A DNA stretch of 64,000 bases from NCBI GenBank assembly GCA_020432045.1, contig JAGQHB010000027.1:1-64000 (forward strand), given 5' to 3'. The notes beneath the pieces were generated by a model. It was not told the DNA's origin, made no database searches, and was given only the letters and a program-made list of their open reading frames with translations. The translations under genes were made by a program, and so were the position numbers. Positions 1-8,566 of this stretch are shown here, piece by piece; within the stretch, counting starts at the first letter, position 1, and every line of letters starts with the position of its first letter. The DNA is from Dehalococcoidia bacterium (GTDB lineage: Bacteria; Chloroflexota; Dehalococcoidia; Tepidiformales; Tepidiformaceae).

Positions 1-262
1 GGGCGCCAGGCAACGCCCCACCGCTGAGGCCCCCAGCCAACCATCTCCGTCACCGCCAGAACCCCTTCTCCTCGCGGCAGCGGGAGAAGGGGCAGGGGAT
101 GAGGGCGCCAGGCAACGCCCCACCGCTGAGGCCCCCAGCCAACCGCCTCCAGCACCACCAGAACCCCTTCGCCTCGCGGCAGCGGGAGAAGGGGCAGGGG
201 ATGAGGGCGCCCGCAACGCGCCACCGCTAAGGCCCGCGGCCCGCGGCCAACCGCCTGCGGCG
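1..262. repeat. 102-bp tandem repeat with hairpins
   Basis: Two full copies of a 102-bp unit start at 1 and 103, and a decayed third copy starts at 205. Each full copy holds an inverted repeat (about 62-92 and 164-194) with a CCCCTTCTCC / GGAGAAGGGG stem around a short GC-rich loop; the second copy has one mismatch. The array lies just 3' of the minus-strand TIG gene, so the hairpins may end its transcript. No gene is visible here. The element may continue beyond the left edge. Confidence 0.8.
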
Positions 263-2935
263 CTATGGCCCCTGGCGCGTCGTCCAGTTCGTCTGCACCG
301 TGACCGCGATCCAGTACGCGCCGCCCCGTACCAGTACGGCCAGATTGTTCGCACCCGGAACACCGACCCCCGATGGGAAGTACCCGAGCCAGCACGCGCC
401 GCTCCCGGTGCAACCGGCGCCGTTCGCAGACCAGGCGAAGACCGCCGTTGTCGCAGCCGTCACGTTGTTGGTCGCCGGGAGGTCCGTCGGTGTCTCGATT
501 CCGCGCAGCGCGTCCCCAACACCGATGTTGTCCTTCCCGTCCCATGTGATCAGCGTGAACCGGACGTACAGGTTGTACGTCACCGTCAGCGTCGAACCCG
601 ACGGCGTCCCATAGGTGAAGTCGTTCCCCGAACCCACGATCGAGCTGGTCCCTGCGCCTGTCGTCACCGTCACGTCGACCGTCCCCGTCGTCGTTCGCAG
701 AGGCGCGACCGCCTTGATCGTCGTGCTGGTCAGCACCTGCACGCTCGTCGCAGGCTCGGTGCCGAACTTCACCGTCGCGCCCTGGGCGAAGTTCACGCCT
801 GTGATGGTGACTTCGACGCCTGACGTATTGATCGCCGTGCCTGAAGGTGAAAGTGCCGTCACCGCTGGTGCTCCGCCCGATCCCGTGAAGATGTACTGCG
901 TCTGCGTCCCGGCAACGCTCGTGCCTGCCGGGTTGGTTACGAACACATCGACCGTCCCCGCTGCCGCGGTACTCGGCGTCGCCACCGTGATCTCGGTCCC
1001 GTCGCCGTTCACGGTGAACACACCCTCGAGCGTGCCGAATTTCACGGCAGATGTCGCCGTGAAGTGCAGCCCGGTGATCTTCACGATCGTTGTCTGGCCC
1101 GCCACCGACGTGTTCGGCGTCAACGACGTGATGACCGGCAGGTCCGCGTACGTGTAGTCGTCCCCGTCGGTGTCCGGGTTGGAAACGCTGTTCACAGTCA
1201 CTCTGATGGAGATGGTCCCGGCGGGCCGCGCCGGCGCCACGACGGTCAACTGCGTGTTGCTCGTCACCGTCACCACGGTCCCCGGCGTCGCTCCGAAGAG
1301 GACCGTCACCGTCGCGCCGCCCGCCGGCGCGAACCCGGACCCGGTGATCGTCACCGTGTTCCCGCCCGCTGTCGGCCCTTTCACGGGACTTACGCTAGTC
1401 ACCTCGACACCGGCCGTGTACGTGAAGTCGTCCTTGGTCGCATCGGCCGGTTCTGGCGCGACCACGCTCCCCGATTGCACGGAGACATCGACCTTGCCCG
1501 CACCGTGCGGCGGCGCCGTCGCCTGCAGCGATGTGTCCGTGACGTTTGTAACGGTGGTTGCCGTCGCCGTCCCGAACTTCACGGTCGGCGTCCCCCGGAA
1601 CCCGCTTCCCGTGACCGTCACGACCGTCCCCGGCGGTCCCGCCACCGGCGAAACACTCGCAAGTGTGACGCCCACATAGGTGAAGTTGTCGTCACTTGTG
1701 TTTTGGCTGACGTTGACCCCCGTCGTCACGATGACATCGACCACGTGTGGTCGGGCCAACGAGGCTGGCGTCGGTGCGATCACGGTGAGCGTCGTTGCGG
1801 TGAAGCTCTGGACGGGGGCAGTGACCGCGTTAAACGCTACCGTTGAAGATGCGGTGAATCCCGTGCCAGTGATCACGACAACGGTTCCTTCGGGTCCGCT
1901 TGCCGGGCTTAGTGATGAAACCGTCAACGCTGCGTATGTGAAAGTTGGCCCGACTGTCGACGTGAAGCCGTTTGCCGTGACCGTGACGTTCACCGTGTGC
2001 GGCCGATCCGTGGTCACGGGCGTCGGGGCGGTCGCGGTAATCCTCGTCGGGCTCTGGATCGTGAATCCAACGGCATCGACCGTGCCAAACGTTACTTTTG
2101 TGGCGCCAGTGAATCCCGTGCCTAGGATCGTTACTGTCTCGCCCACCGGCCCACTCGAGGGCGTCACGCTCGAAACCGTTGGCGCACCTGGCGTCACATA
2201 CAGGTAGTCGTTCGCTGTTGCAGGCGTTGCCGTGCTCGCCCCATTCGCCGGATGCGTCACGACGATATCAACGGTCCCCGTGGCGTGAGCCGGTGCGGTC
2301 GCCGTCATGCTCGTGTCCCCCGACTTGGTACACGCGGTGGCTGGCGTCCCGCCGAACGTCACTGCTGTTCCCGGCGACGTGCAGTCCACCCCGGTGAACC
2401 CGCTGCCGTTAATCGTTACGACCGTCCCGCCCAGCGTCGTCCCGCTCGTCGGTGTGATGGACGTGATGTTCGGCGGCAGCGACTCATCATCGAGAATCGT
2501 CACCAATGCACTGTCTTGCGCGCCGATCACGCCGTCCTGACCGACGGACGTGATCGTCAATGTGAATGTCCGGTCGATGTTGGTGCCCGGCTCGTCAAGA
2601 ATGCTCACGGGCACCGTCAGCAGTGTTTCGCCCGCGCCGATTGTCGGCGCTATCGGGTTCGACGCCAGGGAATAGTTCGTCCCAAGGATCGCCGTGCCGT
2701 TCGTCGCCGTAATTACGATTGTGTGGGCGTCCGGGCCGCCTGGGCCGGCATTCGTCCTGGCGATCCTGATGTCGTGCGCCTTTCCGGCGCCTTCCAGCAC
2801 GTTATACGTCGCAGCGGTGAACGCGAACGAATCCCCCGAATGCGCCTCCACCTCCCCCACCCGCTGCGATCCCATCGCTACAATCAGAACCAGCGCCAGG
2901 GCAAACGCCAACCGGTACGGCGATATCCGTGTCAT
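263..2935 (-). CDS. Secreted protein with Calx-beta-like and seven IPT/TIG domains
   Basis: This 890-residue protein begins with a signal peptide (hydrophobic residues about 8-22, likely cleaved after VEA near residue 31). A Calx-beta-like domain follows at about 33-150. Seven IPT/TIG immunoglobulin-like repeats then run from about 153 to 770, each opening with a variant of 'V-x-S-x-S/T-P-x-x-G' and carrying 'ITGTGF' and 'V-x-F-G'. The last 120 residues are a separate unassigned domain containing a Cys pair (GCTGSGACW). No sortase motif or anchor helix is visible. TIG repeats usually form rod-like extracellular adhesion or scaffold structures; the ligand is unknown. The gene diverges from the sulfurtransferase at 3083 and ends against the 102-bp repeats. 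Confidence 0.85.
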   Translation of the reverse strand: MTRISPYRLAFALALVLIVAMGSQRVGEVEAHSGDSFAFTAATYNVLEGAGKAHDIRIARTNAGPGGPDAHTIVITATNGTAILGTNYSLASNPIAPTIGAGETLLTVPVSILDEPGTNIDRTFTLTITSVGQDGVIGAQDSALVTILDDESLPPNITSITPTSGTTLGGTVVTINGSGFTGVDCTSPGTAVTFGGTPATACTKSGDTSMTATAPAHATGTVDIVVTHPANGASTATPATANDYLYVTPGAPTVSSVTPSSGPVGETVTILGTGFTGATKVTFGTVDAVGFTIQSPTRITATAPTPVTTDRPHTVNVTVTANGFTSTVGPTFTYAALTVSSLSPASGPEGTVVVITGTGFTASSTVAFNAVTAPVQSFTATTLTVIAPTPASLARPHVVDVIVTTGVNVSQNTSDDNFTYVGVTLASVSPVAGPPGTVVTVTGSGFRGTPTVKFGTATATTVTNVTDTSLQATAPPHGAGKVDVSVQSGSVVAPEPADATKDDFTYTAGVEVTSVSPVKGPTAGGNTVTITGSGFAPAGGATVTVLFGATPGTVVTVTSNTQLTVVAPARPAGTISIRVTVNSVSNPDTDGDDYTYADLPVITSLTPNTSVAGQTTIVKITGLHFTATSAVKFGTLEGVFTVNGDGTEITVATPSTAAAGTVDVFVTNPAGTSVAGTQTQYIFTGSGGAPAVTALSPSGTAINTSGVEVTITGVNFAQGATVKFGTEPATSVQVLTSTTIKAVAPLRTTTGTVDVTVTTGAGTSSIVGSGNDFTYGTPSGSTLTVTYNLYVRFTLITWDGKDNIGVGDALRGIETPTDLPATNNVTAATTAVFAWSANGAGCTGSGACWLGYFPSGVGVPGANNLAVLVRGGAYWIAVTVQTNWTTRQGP

Positions 2936-3042
2936 GGGCCTGTTCCCCTCTCCCGTCGGTCACCAGCGGCCCCGAACCGCCTGCCGTTGCACATCATCGC
3001 CATTGCACCCTCTCCCGGGCAATCTCCCAGCCCACTCCCGCG

Positions 3043-3048
3043 TATACT
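3043..3048 (+). promoter_or_regulatory. Probable -10 element of the sulfurtransferase gene
   Basis: TATACT lies 35 bases upstream of the ATG at 3083 in the gap between two divergent genes. No convincing -35 hexamer is spaced correctly, so this is only a candidate -10. Confidence 0.35.
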
Positions 3049-3082
3049 CGGGCGTCCATCAACCTCGTCCGGAGTTGCTGCC

Positions 3083-3955
3083 ATGACCCTCCCCGGCTCC
3101 CTCGTCTCCACCGCCTGGCTCGCCGATCATCTCGACGATCCGGCCCTTCGTATCCTCGATTGCACCGTCTTCCTCCGCGCTCCCGCGCCTGGCTCGGACC
3201 GCCGCTCCTACGTCCAGCAGTCCGGCATCGAAGACTGGGCCAAGGGGCACATTCCCGGTGCAGGCTTCGCCGACCTCGTCCACGAGCTCTCCGACCCCGG
3301 CGCCAGCCTGCCGTTCATGATGCCCTCGCCCTCCCGTTTCGCTGACGCCATGGCCCGCTACGGCGTCGGTGACGATTCCACGGTCGTCCTCTATGACGCA
3401 TCCAGCACAATGTGGGCTACCCGTGTCTGGTGGATGCTTCGCGCCTTCGGTTTCGACAACGCCGCGATCCTCGATGGGGGCTGGAAGAAGTGGACGCTCG
3501 AAGGTCGCCGGGCCTCCATCGAGCCGCCGGCAATCACCCCGGCGACCTTCACTCCCCGGCCGCGCCCGGAACTGATCGCTTCAAAGGAAGACGTTCTCGC
3601 GGCGATCACCGGCGGTGGAGCCTGCGTGGTGAACGCCCTCACGCCGGAGCAGCACCGCGGCGACGTCGCTCCCTATGGCCGCCCCGGGCGCATCGCATCC
3701 AGCGTGAACGTCTCCGCCCGCGACCTGGTCGACCGCGAAACCGGCGCCTACCTGCCCCTCGAACGTCTCCGCGACCAGTGCGAATCACCTGGAGCCCTCT
3801 CCGCGGGCCGCGTCATCACCTACTGCGGCGGTGGCATCGCCGCCACCAGCACGGCCTTCGTCCTCACCCTGCTCGGCCACGAAAACGTCGCCGTCTACGA
3901 TGGTTCGATGTCCGAGTGGGGCCGCGACGAAAGTCTCCCGATGGAAGTCGGCTAA
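3083..3955 (+). CDS. Two-domain rhodanese-type sulfurtransferase
   Basis: The 290-residue product has two rhodanese domains (about 8-140 and 165-285), the layout of thiosulfate and 3-mercaptopyruvate sulfurtransferases. The second domain holds the active-site loop CGGGIA with the persulfide-forming cysteine at residue 248; the first is the inactive structural copy. The small-residue loop looks more like the mercaptopyruvate type (CGSGVT) than the basic loop of thiosulfate sulfurtransferase (CRKGVT), but substrate cannot be fixed from this alone. The ATG at 3083 was chosen because the rhodanese domain starts directly after it; upstream in-frame sequence overlaps the divergent promoter region. 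Likely a cytoplasmic sulfur-transfer enzyme. Confidence 0.88.
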   Translation: MTLPGSLVSTAWLADHLDDPALRILDCTVFLRAPAPGSDRRSYVQQSGIEDWAKGHIPGAGFADLVHELSDPGASLPFMMPSPSRFADAMARYGVGDDSTVVLYDASSTMWATRVWWMLRAFGFDNAAILDGGWKKWTLEGRRASIEPPAITPATFTPRPRPELIASKEDVLAAITGGGACVVNALTPEQHRGDVAPYGRPGRIASSVNVSARDLVDRETGAYLPLERLRDQCESPGALSAGRVITYCGGGIAATSTAFVLTLLGHENVAVYDGSMSEWGRDESLPMEVG

Positions 3956-4047
3956 CCGCGCTGCCCACCTGCGGAACCCGGGCCCTGCTGCCGTCTATTA
4001 CCCCATAGCGTGTCACCGCGCCGTTCGCGCGGGGGAGGGGATTTCAG

Positions 4048-5448
4048 ATGGCAGTACCCGTCAGGGCGCCCGGTTCAGCCGGCGGCCCTCCTGGGCGGCT
4101 GATCGAGTGGTACCGGCCTGATGGCGCCGACCTCCACGAGGGCGACCCCGTCGCCTGCGTCGAGTGCGACGATATCGTCTTCGATCTCGATGCAGAGTCG
4201 GATGGCGTCCTCCACCACCGTGCCGTTCCCGGTGATGCTCCCTTGCCCTCTAACGTCGTGGCGTTCATCGCCGCTCACGGCGAGGCGCCCCCTCTTGTGG
4301 CCGAACCGGACCCGGAACCCCCGGAGGTCACTCCTCCTCCGGCTGCGTTTGCTCCCCTCGAGGATCACGTGCCCGGCGCCCCGATCCCGTTGCGTCGTGG
4401 CGCTCTCGGTGCTCCCAAGGAGTTCACTCGTGGCGGGGCGTGGGATCGCGTCTTCGGGTCGTCGGACGATGGCCACATCGACGACCTCTGGCCGAACACC
4501 GATGCTGAGCACGTCCACCTTCACCCGGCCCGGGAGCACGACACCGCGGACCCAGGCCGGGTGGATTCGGCGCTCGATGCCGGGCAACAACCCCTCGAAA
4601 GCATCTCCGGTAGTACCCCTCCGCAGACCGGGGACGACACCATGCAACCGGTCGAAGAGTTCGCCTACTTCGACTCCGCCGCTGCCGGAGTCCAGGGCGA
4701 TCCCGTCGTCGACGCTCCAGCCGATACTGCGCCTCCAGTCACGGCGCCCGGCATCGAAGTCGCCCCGGCTGAGGTGTTTGGCTCTCACTACTGGCCCCAC
4801 GGGACCGTCGACGACGAGTCCATGCCCCTCGATACCGCCGGCTTCGAAGGGCCTGCGCCCTGGGGCGACCCCGCATCCGTTTACATCGCGCCTCCTCCAC
4901 TCGTCCTTCGCGGGACGATCAAGATGACCGAGGCACGTAAGCTCTGCGACCAGCTTGGTCGCGAGTGGCGCGAAGCGCCCGCACGCCCGGAAAACGAGGA
5001 CCTCGTCCTCCGCGCGATCGCCCGTGCAGCAGCCGAACGTGAATTGGCCGGGGACGACGGCGGAATCGCCGGCCTCGTCATTCCCCTCGCTGGCGGCGAT
5101 CGTATCGCCATCCTCCGCGGAGCCGCGCGAGGCTCGTTCAAAGAACAGGTCGCCCGCCTCGACCAGTCTTCTCGCGACGCTACCTACGCGGACTGCGAGG
5201 TCACCCTTGTCTCGTTCCGCCACTTTGGCATCGAGGAAGCCACGCCGTTCCTCCCGGAGGGCCACAGCGTTGCGTTCGCCATGGGCGCCCTTCGGCCGGG
5301 TACGAATCCCGAGGGTGATGTGCCGTTGCCCGTCATGGTCCTCACCATGGTGTACAACCCCGACGCCCTCTCGATGGGTGACGCCGCGCTGCTGTTCGCC
5401 CGTACAGGCGAACTCATTGAGGCACCGTACGCCCTCCTCGCCGACTAG
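4048..5448 (+). CDS. Degenerate 2-oxoacid dehydrogenase E2-like protein
   Basis: The 466-residue product has the E2 layout: an N-terminal lipoyl/biotinyl-like domain (about 15-76), a long Pro/Asp-rich linker (about 80-285) and a C-terminal domain (about 288-466) resembling the E2 acyltransferase core. In the lipoyl-like domain the usual ETDKA turn reads ECDDI (39-43), so the acceptor lysine is replaced by Asp42. In the C-terminal domain, segments equivalent to 'TxSNxGxFGI' (385-395) and 'PPQxAIxAxG' (403-413) are clear, but the catalytic HxxxDG motif reads YNPDALSMGD (436-445) with no His or DG pair. A GGGGGAGGGG ribosome site precedes the ATG. lipB follows 15 bases downstream, which suggests a role near lipoylation, perhaps as scaffold or regulator. 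Homology is read by eye; function is inferred. Confidence 0.72.
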   Translation: MAVPVRAPGSAGGPPGRLIEWYRPDGADLHEGDPVACVECDDIVFDLDAESDGVLHHRAVPGDAPLPSNVVAFIAAHGEAPPLVAEPDPEPPEVTPPPAAFAPLEDHVPGAPIPLRRGALGAPKEFTRGGAWDRVFGSSDDGHIDDLWPNTDAEHVHLHPAREHDTADPGRVDSALDAGQQPLESISGSTPPQTGDDTMQPVEEFAYFDSAAAGVQGDPVVDAPADTAPPVTAPGIEVAPAEVFGSHYWPHGTVDDESMPLDTAGFEGPAPWGDPASVYIAPPPLVLRGTIKMTEARKLCDQLGREWREAPARPENEDLVLRAIARAAAERELAGDDGGIAGLVIPLAGGDRIAILRGAARGSFKEQVARLDQSSRDATYADCEVTLVSFRHFGIEEATPFLPEGHSVAFAMGALRPGTNPEGDVPLPVMVLTMVYNPDALSMGDAALLFARTGELIEAPYALLAD

Positions 5449-5463
5449 ACTGGAGTCCAGGTC

Positions 5464-6153
5464 ATGAACGAACGAAACCTCCGTGTATACCAGCTCGGCA
5501 CGACCACCTACGAAGACGTCCACCGGCTGCAACAGCGGCTCCAGGAACAGCGTCGCCAGGGAGCCGGTGAGGACGCTCTGCTCCTCACCGAGCACCGCGC
5601 CGTCATTACCCTCGGCCGTGCCCATCCGGAGCCGTCACTTCGCGTCCCCTCGGAAGAAGTGGCTGCCCGCGGCGTCAGCATCGTGCAATCCGAACGTGGC
5701 GGTGATGTCACCTACCACGGCCCCGGCCAACTCGTCGCCTACGGCATCATCGACCTGCGCGCCTGGGATCTCGGCGTCGTCGACTACGTCACCGGCCTCG
5801 AAGAGACCGTCATCGGCCTCCTCGCCGACTGGGGACTGCGCGGCGAACGCGTGAAGGGCTCACGCGGCGTCTGGATTGCGGGCCGTAAAGTCGCATCTGT
5901 GGGTGTCCACGTCCGCGGCGGCGTCACGATGCACGGCATCGCCGTCAACGTATCGGACGACCTCAGCGGATTCGACCTGATCAACCCCTGCGGCATGCCC
6001 TCCGTCGAAATGACCAGTCTCAGCCGCGAGATGGGGAAGCCCGTCGCCGTCGCTGCCGCCGCCGAAGCGTTCATCTTCCATGCCGCCAGTGTCCTTTCCT
6101 GCACCATCGAAGCCGTCGATATGGAGCAGAAACGGGCTGCCGCTCTGGGTTAG
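5464..6153 (+). CDS. lipB: Octanoyl-[ACP]:protein N-octanoyltransferase LipB
   Basis: LipB moves octanoyl groups from acyl carrier protein onto the lipoyl-domain lysine of 2-oxoacid dehydrogenases or GcvH, the first step of de novo lipoate assembly. The 229-residue product has the family motif RGGDVTYHGPGQL (78-90), the catalytic lysine in GRKVASVG (Lys142) and the acyl-thioester cysteine in INPCGMP (Cys176). Length is normal. It starts 15 bases after the E2-like gene, with GGAG in the gap, so the two are probably co-transcribed. Its usual partner lipA is not in this window. Confidence 0.95.
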   Translation: MNERNLRVYQLGTTTYEDVHRLQQRLQEQRRQGAGEDALLLTEHRAVITLGRAHPEPSLRVPSEEVAARGVSIVQSERGGDVTYHGPGQLVAYGIIDLRAWDLGVVDYVTGLEETVIGLLADWGLRGERVKGSRGVWIAGRKVASVGVHVRGGVTMHGIAVNVSDDLSGFDLINPCGMPSVEMTSLSREMGKPVAVAAAAEAFIFHAASVLSCTIEAVDMEQKRAAALG

Positions 6154-6167
6154 AACATTCTGGCCGC

Positions 6168-6173
6168 TACAAT
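6168..6173 (+). promoter_or_regulatory. Candidate -10 element of the methyltransferase gene
   Basis: TACAAT, preceded by CGC, lies 28 bases upstream of the ATG at 6201. It resembles other -10 elements in this window (TGCTATAAT, TGCTACCAT). No clear -35 is present. Confidence 0.35.
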
Positions 6174-6200
6174 GGTGGCCCGGCCCGGCTGGGACGCACC

Positions 6201-6887
6201 ATGGCCTACACCCTCGAACAACTCGGAGAGCGCTACGGCGCCTGGTGGATCGACGCCCTCGGCGAACATAACCACATCGGCGGCCTCGATAGCACCCGTT
6301 GGCTGCTCGATCGCGCCGGGCTCAGGCCCGGTGATCGCATGCTCGATAGTGGCGCCTTCGTCGGCGCTGCCGCCCGCCATGCCGCGACCAGCATCCCTGG
6401 CCTTCGCGTTGTCGCCACGGACATGAACCCGGAATTCCTCCAGGCCGGCCGTGAAATGGAGGGCGGGCATGCCGTCGACTGGGTCACTGCTGCCACCGAA
6501 CGTCTCCCCTTCGCGTCGGCCTCATTTCAAAGTGTCTGGGCCCTCGACACGGCGATGCCGCCCCGCGAGCTTGCCCGCGTCGCCGCTCCCCGCGCTACCC
6601 TCTGTCTCTGCTGCGAAGCCCCCAATGACAATCGGGGCGGTGCCGAGGCCTTCTTCGAAGAATGGGAAGAGTACGGCTGGCGGCTGTCCGCGCATCGTGC
6701 CCTCAGCCTCGAAGCCACTAACACCTGGCGCAAAGCCGAGGCCGACGTTGTCTGGCGTCACACCTTCTATGAAGAACGCTACGGGAAGCGTGGTTATGGC
6801 GGCCAGCTCGACCTCCTTACCAGCCTCGTGCAGATGTATGAGCGCGGCGAAGCCGGCCACGGCCTCTACGTCTTCAGCCGCGGCTAG
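6201..6887 (+). CDS. SAM-dependent class I methyltransferase
   Basis: The 228-residue product has a Rossmann-like SAM-binding fold. Motif I reads MLDSGAFVGAAAR (about 47-59), a variant of the usual DxGxGxG; VVATDMNPEFL supplies the acidic residue that binds the SAM ribose, and LPFASASFQSVWALD is the motif II/III region of the Methyltransf_11 type. The C-terminal third is less conserved and presumably shapes the substrate site. The substrate is unknown. The gene converges on and overlaps by 14 bases the glycosyltransferase at 6874-7824. Confidence 0.78.
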   Translation: MAYTLEQLGERYGAWWIDALGEHNHIGGLDSTRWLLDRAGLRPGDRMLDSGAFVGAAARHAATSIPGLRVVATDMNPEFLQAGREMEGGHAVDWVTAATERLPFASASFQSVWALDTAMPPRELARVAAPRATLCLCCEAPNDNRGGAEAFFEEWEEYGWRLSAHRALSLEATNTWRKAEADVVWRHTFYEERYGKRGYGGQLDLLTSLVQMYERGEAGHGLYVFSRG

Positions 6888-7824
6888 CGTGCCGCGTCAG
6901 CACCTCGCGTAGCCTCCGGTCGATCGTGTCAGCCGCCGGCCCCGGCGCGTGCGACTCCGCCACCCAGCGCATCCCCGCTTCGTTCAGGCCGAGGTGGCCC
7001 TGGGCATGTGCATCGCGCAGCCTGGTGATCGCTTCCTTCACCGCCTCATAGTCCTGCGCTTGCACGACCCCCGGGAGCTCGTAGGAGTACACGGCGTGCC
7101 GCCCGCGTGATAGCGCCTCCAGGACCATGAACGGCATTCCATCGTGCGCCACCAGTCGCGCCAGCACGGTTGTTTCCCGGTACAGCGCGTCCATGTCCGT
7201 CACCCATCCCAGCGTTTCCAGGTTCGATGGCAAGGGCGCGGGGAGGCTTTCTGCTGGTGACGGGATCAACACGAACGCCACGTCGGGGAGTTCCCGCGGC
7301 AGCCGCAACATCGTCTCCATGTCGAATACTTCGCGGTCGAAGGCATCGACCGGCAGGTAAAAGAGCACGCGGAATGACGCCGGTAACGGCGGCGCCCCGG
7401 ATGCGATTCCGGGTACTGGGAGCGGCACAACCTCACTTCGGATCCCCATCTCCCGCAGCTCATCTACCAGCCACGGCGCGTCCGCCCAATGCAGCGCGCT
7501 GCCCGCGACGATTTCTGACAGCGCTCCCTTCCGGTATGCCTCACGCGCGATCAGCACGTCGGTTCCAACCCAGTGCACCACCGCCGGCACGCGCCACCAT
7601 CTCAGCAGCCGGTCGAGTGGCGACCCCCGCTCCCCCCGTGCACTCACCAGGTAGAGCACATCCGCCCTCGCCACTGCGGCGACCACGTCCAGCCACGCCC
7701 GCGGTGAGCGCCCTGGATGCGCAAGGAACCGTGCCTCCCAGCCGCGCTGCGCCAGCACCTCGGAAAGCATCGACCCGAAGTACGGCAATCCCAGGATCAG
7801 GACGCGCGGCCGGGCTTCAGTCAC
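6874..7824 (-). CDS. Glycosyltransferase, GT4-like
   Basis: The 316-residue product has the two-Rossmann layout of GT-B glycosyltransferases. The N-terminal half (VLILGLPYFGSMLSEVLAQRG) is the acceptor-side domain. The C-terminal half has the donor-domain pattern around LETLGWVTDMDALYRETTVLARL and HDGMPFMVLEALSRGRHAVYSY, where Glu in 'VLEALSRG' corresponds to the conserved E of the E-x7-E motif. It overlaps the end of the upstream acyltransferase gene by 8 bases and is probably translated with it. It likely adds a sugar to a surface polysaccharide or glycolipid; donor and acceptor are unknown. Confidence 0.75.
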   Translation of the reverse strand: MTEARPRVLILGLPYFGSMLSEVLAQRGWEARFLAHPGRSPRAWLDVVAAVARADVLYLVSARGERGSPLDRLLRWWRVPAVVHWVGTDVLIAREAYRKGALSEIVAGSALHWADAPWLVDELREMGIRSEVVPLPVPGIASGAPPLPASFRVLFYLPVDAFDREVFDMETMLRLPRELPDVAFVLIPSPAESLPAPLPSNLETLGWVTDMDALYRETTVLARLVAHDGMPFMVLEALSRGRHAVYSYELPGVVQAQDYEAVKEAITRLRDAHAQGHLGLNEAGMRWVAESHAPGPAADTIDRRLREVLTRHASRG

Positions 7825-8401
7825 GAGTGTCCAACACGGCCGCTCTCGGGCTCACCACCGTCTCCCCAGCGGCCACATCCTTTGCCACCAGCCCGTGCGC
7901 CCCCACGACCGCCGCCGCCCCAACCGTGACCCCATGAAGCAGCGTCGCCCCTGTGCCCAGGTAGGCGCCCGCTCCGATCCGGACCGGCGCCTGTTCGCGG
8001 CGCAGTCGTCCGCGCAGCGGTCCTGGGCCCACGTCAATATGCGTAATCAGCGTGCAGCGCATCGAAATGGTGGCCTCATCTTCGATCACCACGTGGTCCG
8101 CCAGGTCGATCAGCACATCCGCGCCCAGGTGCACACGGTCGCCAATCACCAGGTTCGAAAAGTCGCCGTCCGCGTTCACAACGTGCAGGGGCGTATAGAT
8201 GGAGCAATCGCTTCCGACCTGCGCCCCATACTCCCGCAGGATCTGGACGTGCTCGTTCGTCGTCGTCCGTAACTCCATCGCGATGCCCTCAATCCCGTAA
8301 CGGACGTAGCGCATCTTTCGCCGGGACCGCCCAAGCCAGGAGGTCCGCCTCAATACGGGCCTCGCAACCGGCGCCAGCATCGCTCTGCCTCGTTTTAACA
8401 T
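7817..8401 (-). CDS. Left-handed beta-helix acyltransferase
   Basis: The 194-residue product has hexapeptide-repeat sequence typical of O-acetyltransferases of the WbbJ/CysE/NodL group: turns such as CSIYTPLHV, LVIGDRVHLGADV, HVVIEDEATIS and VRIGAGAYLGTGATLLHGVTVGAAAVVGAH. Such trimeric enzymes usually move an acetyl group from acetyl-CoA to a sugar hydroxyl or amine. ATG 8401 was preferred to a further upstream in-frame start at 8524, because the first 41 residues of the longer form look unlike the family and overlap the promoter region of the divergent gene. The gene is coupled to the following glycosyltransferase by an 8-base overlap. Confidence 0.75.
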   Translation of the reverse strand: MLKRGRAMLAPVARPVLRRTSWLGRSRRKMRYVRYGIEGIAMELRTTTNEHVQILREYGAQVGSDCSIYTPLHVVNADGDFSNLVIGDRVHLGADVLIDLADHVVIEDEATISMRCTLITHIDVGPGPLRGRLRREQAPVRIGAGAYLGTGATLLHGVTVGAAAVVGAHGLVAKDVAAGETVVSPRAAVLDTRD

Positions 8402-8566
8402 CTGTGCCGATGCTCCGTCGTCCTTCGTCACGCCCCGGCGAACACACCGTAAAACGTCCGTAAACACTCTATCCGCGGCCTTCTCGCAGCGGTAGTTTCC
8501 TTGCCCTACCCCCACTCGCCACATACCCTCAACCTTGGGACGAGAATACGTTCCCGGGTGAGGACG

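Noticed and set aside
4075-5625. Long open frame on the minus strand opposite the E2-like gene and lipB
   Set aside because: High-GC third-position bias leaves long antisense frames open; the plus-strand frames have clear domains and ribosome sites, the antisense one has none.
8402-8524. Longer N-terminus for the beta-helix acyltransferase
   Set aside because: The extra 41 residues do not look like the family and include the region next to the divergent gene; ATG 8401 gives the normal start.
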